Part shown: piece after piece, positions 5,250-5,685 of the stretch | Layout of the letters: the number at the start of each line of letters is the position of its first letter | Numbering within the stretch: position 1 is the stretch's first letter | Source: an uncultured Ectothiorhodospiraceae bacterium | GTDB taxonomy: Bacteria; Pseudomonadota; Gammaproteobacteria; UBA6429; Thiohalophilaceae | Reading direction: 5' to 3' | Assembly: GCA_947259425.1 (NCBI GenBank) | Contig: CAMYMO010000005.1 | Span: forward strand, 1 to 5,685 | Length of the DNA: 5,685 nt | Program-made: the position numbers and the translations under genes | Notes under the pieces: generated by a model | The model's input: the letters and a program-made list of their open reading frames with translations, nothing else | Database searches by the model: none | Told to the model about the DNA's origin: nothing

Positions 5250-5269
5250 GCCCCCGTTAGGGGCTTTTG
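5249..5269. terminator. hairpin after trxA, with a T-run only on the plus strand
   Basis: AGCCCC (5249-5254) and GGGGCT (5260-5265) form a 6-bp stem with a CGTTA loop, 20 nt after the trxA stop. On the minus strand, where trxA is transcribed, the stem is followed by GGACGCGGG and not by U, so it is a poor intrinsic terminator in that direction and more likely a 3'-end stabilising or processing hairpin. On the plus strand it is followed by TTTT and could weakly stop antisense transcripts. Confidence 0.45.
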
Positions 5270-5284
5270 AGAACACGGTCGAGT

Positions 5285-5611
5285 TTATAAGTTACTATCG
5301 ATAAAGGCCGTTAATTGCGACTTGGAGACCGCACCGACTTTCGTGGCTTCAACACCACCCGCTTTGAAAATCATCAGGGTTGGGATACCACGGATGCCAA
5401 ATTTGGGAGGGGTTGCTGGATTCTCGTCAATATTTAACTTGGCGACTTTTAGCTTGCCATCATATTCGCCGGCAATCTCATCCAGAATGGGGGCAATCAT
5501 TTTGCAAGGCCCACACCAGTCAGCCCAATAATCCACGAGTACCGGACTATCCGATTGCAAAACCTCTGCATCAAAGCTGTCGTCTGTTACGTAAACGATT
5601 TTCTCGCTCAA
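5285..5611 (-). CDS. trxA: thioredoxin
   Basis: Cytoplasmic thioredoxin, the general dithiol reductant re-reduced by thioredoxin reductase. It serves ribonucleotide reductase, methionine sulfoxide reductase and others. The 108-residue protein has the WCGPC active site (Cys33, Cys36), Asp27 buried in the VLVDYWA strand, the DENPATPPKFGIRGIPT segment with the cis-proline Pro77, and the C-terminal VGAVSKSQL helix start. Its length and features match E. coli thioredoxin 1. The start is TTG: it gives the family N-terminus MS(E/D)KI and has GGGAGA 6 nt upstream (5618-5623), while the nearby ATG codons (5623-5628) are in another frame that ends at a TGA overlapping this TTG. It is followed by rho in the same direction, a conserved pairing. 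There is no signal peptide. Confidence 0.98.
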   Translation of the reverse strand: MSEKIVYVTDDSFDAEVLQSDSPVLVDYWADWCGPCKMIAPILDEIAGEYDGKLKVAKLNIDENPATPPKFGIRGIPTLMIFKAGGVEATKVGAVSKSQLTAFIDSNL

Positions 5612-5646
5612 GTTATTTCTCCCATCATTTAATTAAAACGCGTCCT

Positions 5647-5675
5647 ATCCTACCCAATCCATAGGTGCTGGTCAT
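5647..5675 (-). promoter_or_regulatory. candidate sigma70 promoter of trxA
   Basis: ATGACC (5670-5675, TGAC core) and TAGGAT (5647-5652) are 17 bp apart, each matching 4 of 6 consensus positions. Transcription would start near 5640, about 28 nt before the TTG start, a normal leader length. No other good pair is visible in the short stretch upstream. Confidence 0.4.
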
Positions 5676-5685
5676 TGTCTCAAGA

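Overview
The window reads as ordinary core chromosome of a gammaproteobacterium outside the enterics. Rho is alignable residue for residue with E. coli Rho (418 aa against 419 aa), and L31 is the zinc-ribbon form. The neighbourhoods trxA-rho and rpmE-nuclease-malic enzyme are both arrangements I know from gammaproteobacteria; the second also occurs in Pseudomonas. A DUF3135 gene fits the same group. I cannot name a genus. No tRNA, rRNA, CRISPR array, full-size insertion sequence or phage gene is visible.

Layout: almost everything is on the minus strand. Reading in the direction of transcription (high to low coordinates) there are four blocks. (1) trxA (5285-5611, TTG start), then a 313-bp leader holding a hairpin, a candidate promoter, two short upstream reading frames and G-poor, C-rich RNA, then rho (3715-4971). 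Rho ends in a tandem decamer array followed by a strong intrinsic terminator (3589-3629). (2) A gene-free, AT-rich stretch of about 360 bp, which carries a possible promoter for a small DUF3135 gene (2868-3230). (3) A MITE/REP-like inverted-repeat element of about 171 bp (2690-2860) between that gene and rpmE. (4) rpmE (2387-2590), a secreted staphylococcal-nuclease-like protein (1589-2386) and a malic enzyme (289-1584), packed head to tail. One small secreted, highly charged protein of unknown function (10-252) lies on the plus strand and converges on the malic enzyme gene.

How the genes relate: trxA and rho supply a general disulfide reductant and the transcription termination factor. rpmE encodes a ribosomal protein and maeB links the TCA cycle to pyruvate and reducing power. 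The nuclease is presumably extracytoplasmic. These are linked by genomic neighbourhood rather than by one pathway.

The parts worth a second look are regulatory. The rpmE terminator is built into the first codons of the nuclease gene. A 26-codon reading frame overlaps the rho start as ATGA, in G-poor RNA of the kind Rho binds. A decamer array places stop codons in all three frames at the end of rho. The palindromic element lies just upstream of rpmE. I see no convincing new multi-gene system.
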